From an uncultured Clostridia bacterium (GTDB taxonomy: Bacteria; Bacillota; Clostridia; Oscillospirales; Acutalibacteraceae): 5,823 bases of DNA. The position numbers and the translations under genes are program-made. Numbering within the stretch: position 1 is the first letter of the stretch; every line of letters starts with the position of its first letter. A model generated the notes under the pieces. The model ran no database searches and was not told where the DNA came from. It saw only the letters and a list, made by a program, of their open reading frames with translations. Shown piece by piece: positions 5,245 through 5,823 of this stretch. The stretch covers positions 1-5,823 of the forward strand of contig CALBNX010000064.1 of NCBI GenBank assembly GCA_937896885.1, given 5' to 3'.

Positions 5245-5823
5245 TTATGGTTTTGCTGGTCTTGCTGGTTTATAACTGCATGTGCCACAAATACGGTCAC
5301 CTGCATCACCTGCTGCTGTTACGATATAGCCGTCCTTATTAAGTCCTGTTGGAATATACTGTGCAGCATAAATTTTAACATCAGGGTGCTTTTCATAGAG
5401 AAGTTTAACGCCAACATCAGATGCAAAAATACACATAACCTTAATATTTGTGCAGCCCTCTTTTTTAAGATAATCAATAGATGCATCAACACTACCACCA
5501 GTTGCAAGAGCAGGGTCAACAATGATTACAGGACCCTTTGTAATGTCAACAGGCATTTTGTAATAATAAGTTACAGGCAATAATGTTTTTTCGTCTCTGT
5601 AAAGACCGATATGACCCACCTTTGCAGTTGGTGACAAACGGCGAAGACCCTCAACCATACCAAGTCCTGCACGAAGAATTGGAACAATTGTAAAATCTTC
5701 TGCAAGCACGGGAGAGTCAAAATCTGCAAGTGGTGCCTGAATTGGAACTAATTTTGTTTTAAGGTCTTTAAGTGCTTCATAACCCATAAGCATTGTAAGC
5801 TCATCAACAATTTCACAGAATTC
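5245..5823 (-). CDS. upp: Uracil phosphoribosyltransferase (5' end outside the window)
   Basis: Upp converts uracil and PRPP to UMP in pyrimidine salvage. The reading frame is open to the right edge. The residues before the Met encoded at 5791-5793 (EFCEIVDELTMLMGYEALKDL) match the family's N-terminal helix, so that Met is internal. The visible 192 residues lack perhaps 15-20 from the N-terminus. Landmarks are VPILRAGLGMVEGL, the PRPP-binding loop VDPALATGGS, IYAAQYIPTGLNKDGYI and the uracil-binding GDAGDRICGT near the end. Family members normally stop within a residue or two of GDRxFGT. Here the Phe is Cys, and an extra CSYKPARPAKP tail follows, encoded by an imperfect 9-bp tandem repeat (5248-5271). 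The gene converges on metY and shares its terminator. Identification is firm; promoter and start are not visible. Confidence 0.96.
   Translation of the reverse strand, partial: EFCEIVDELTMLMGYEALKDLKTKLVPIQAPLADFDSPVLAEDFTIVPILRAGLGMVEGLRRLSPTAKVGHIGLYRDEKTLLPVTYYYKMPVDITKGPVIIVDPALATGGSVDASIDYLKKEGCTNIKVMCIFASDVGVKLLYEKHPDVKIYAAQYIPTGLNKDGYIVTAAGDAGDRICGTCSYKPARPAKP

Noticed and set aside
5245..5793. upp starting at the ATG at 5791-5793
   Set aside because: The frame stays open to the window edge and the residues upstream match the conserved N-terminal helix of the family, so the true start lies outside.
5818..5823. Window ends exactly on GAATTC, suggesting a cloning junction
   Set aside because: The same hexamer occurs elsewhere in the window (for example 208-213), and the upp reading frame continues sensibly through it, so it is uninformative.

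Overview
The window is A+T-rich bacterial DNA from a low-GC Firmicute, most likely a gut-type member of the Clostridia. Three things suggest this: strong GGGAGG/GGAGG ribosome-binding sites, near-consensus sigma-A promoters, and a C+T-rich tandem-hairpin repeat (862-935) of a kind I associate from memory with intestinal Oscillospiraceae/Ruminococcaceae. No plasmid, phage, transposase, CRISPR array, rRNA or tRNA gene is visible.

Layout, left to right. Positions 1-633, minus strand: the ribosomal protein operon rplM-rpsI (L13, S9), with rpsI cut by the left edge, driven by an almost perfect promoter at 674-702. Positions 634-956: a divergent intergenic region holding that promoter, an AT-rich tract, a plus-strand promoter (808-836), a three-hairpin repeat (862-935) and an inverted repeat that encloses the start codon of the next gene. 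Positions 957-1679, plus strand: a TtcA-family PP-loop ATPase (tRNA thiolation type). Positions 1762-5192, plus strand, behind a second good promoter (1702-1730): a DUF975-type membrane protein with a very acidic C-terminal tail, an ApgM/phosphoglycerate-mutase-like enzyme of the alkaline phosphatase superfamily, and metY (O-acetylhomoserine sulfhydrylase). A strong bidirectional terminator (5200-5228) separates this unit from a convergent, 5'-truncated upp (uracil phosphoribosyltransferase), which runs off the right edge.

How the genes work together: rplM-rpsI is housekeeping ribosome assembly. The ApgM-like gene and metY are 5 bp apart, and the metY Shine-Dalgarno lies inside the end of the upstream gene, so they are probably co-translated. 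Because metY uses activated homoserine, the upstream enzyme may be the ApgM-related proposed homoserine kinase rather than a glycolytic mutase. If so, the pair would sit at the branch between threonine and methionine/homocysteine synthesis. upp is pyrimidine salvage and looks unrelated.

I see no convincing new multi-gene system. The points worth a second look are the repeat in the TtcA-family leader, the start-codon hairpin, the possible homoserine kinase, the acidic tail of the DUF975 protein, and an unusual C-terminal extension on Upp.
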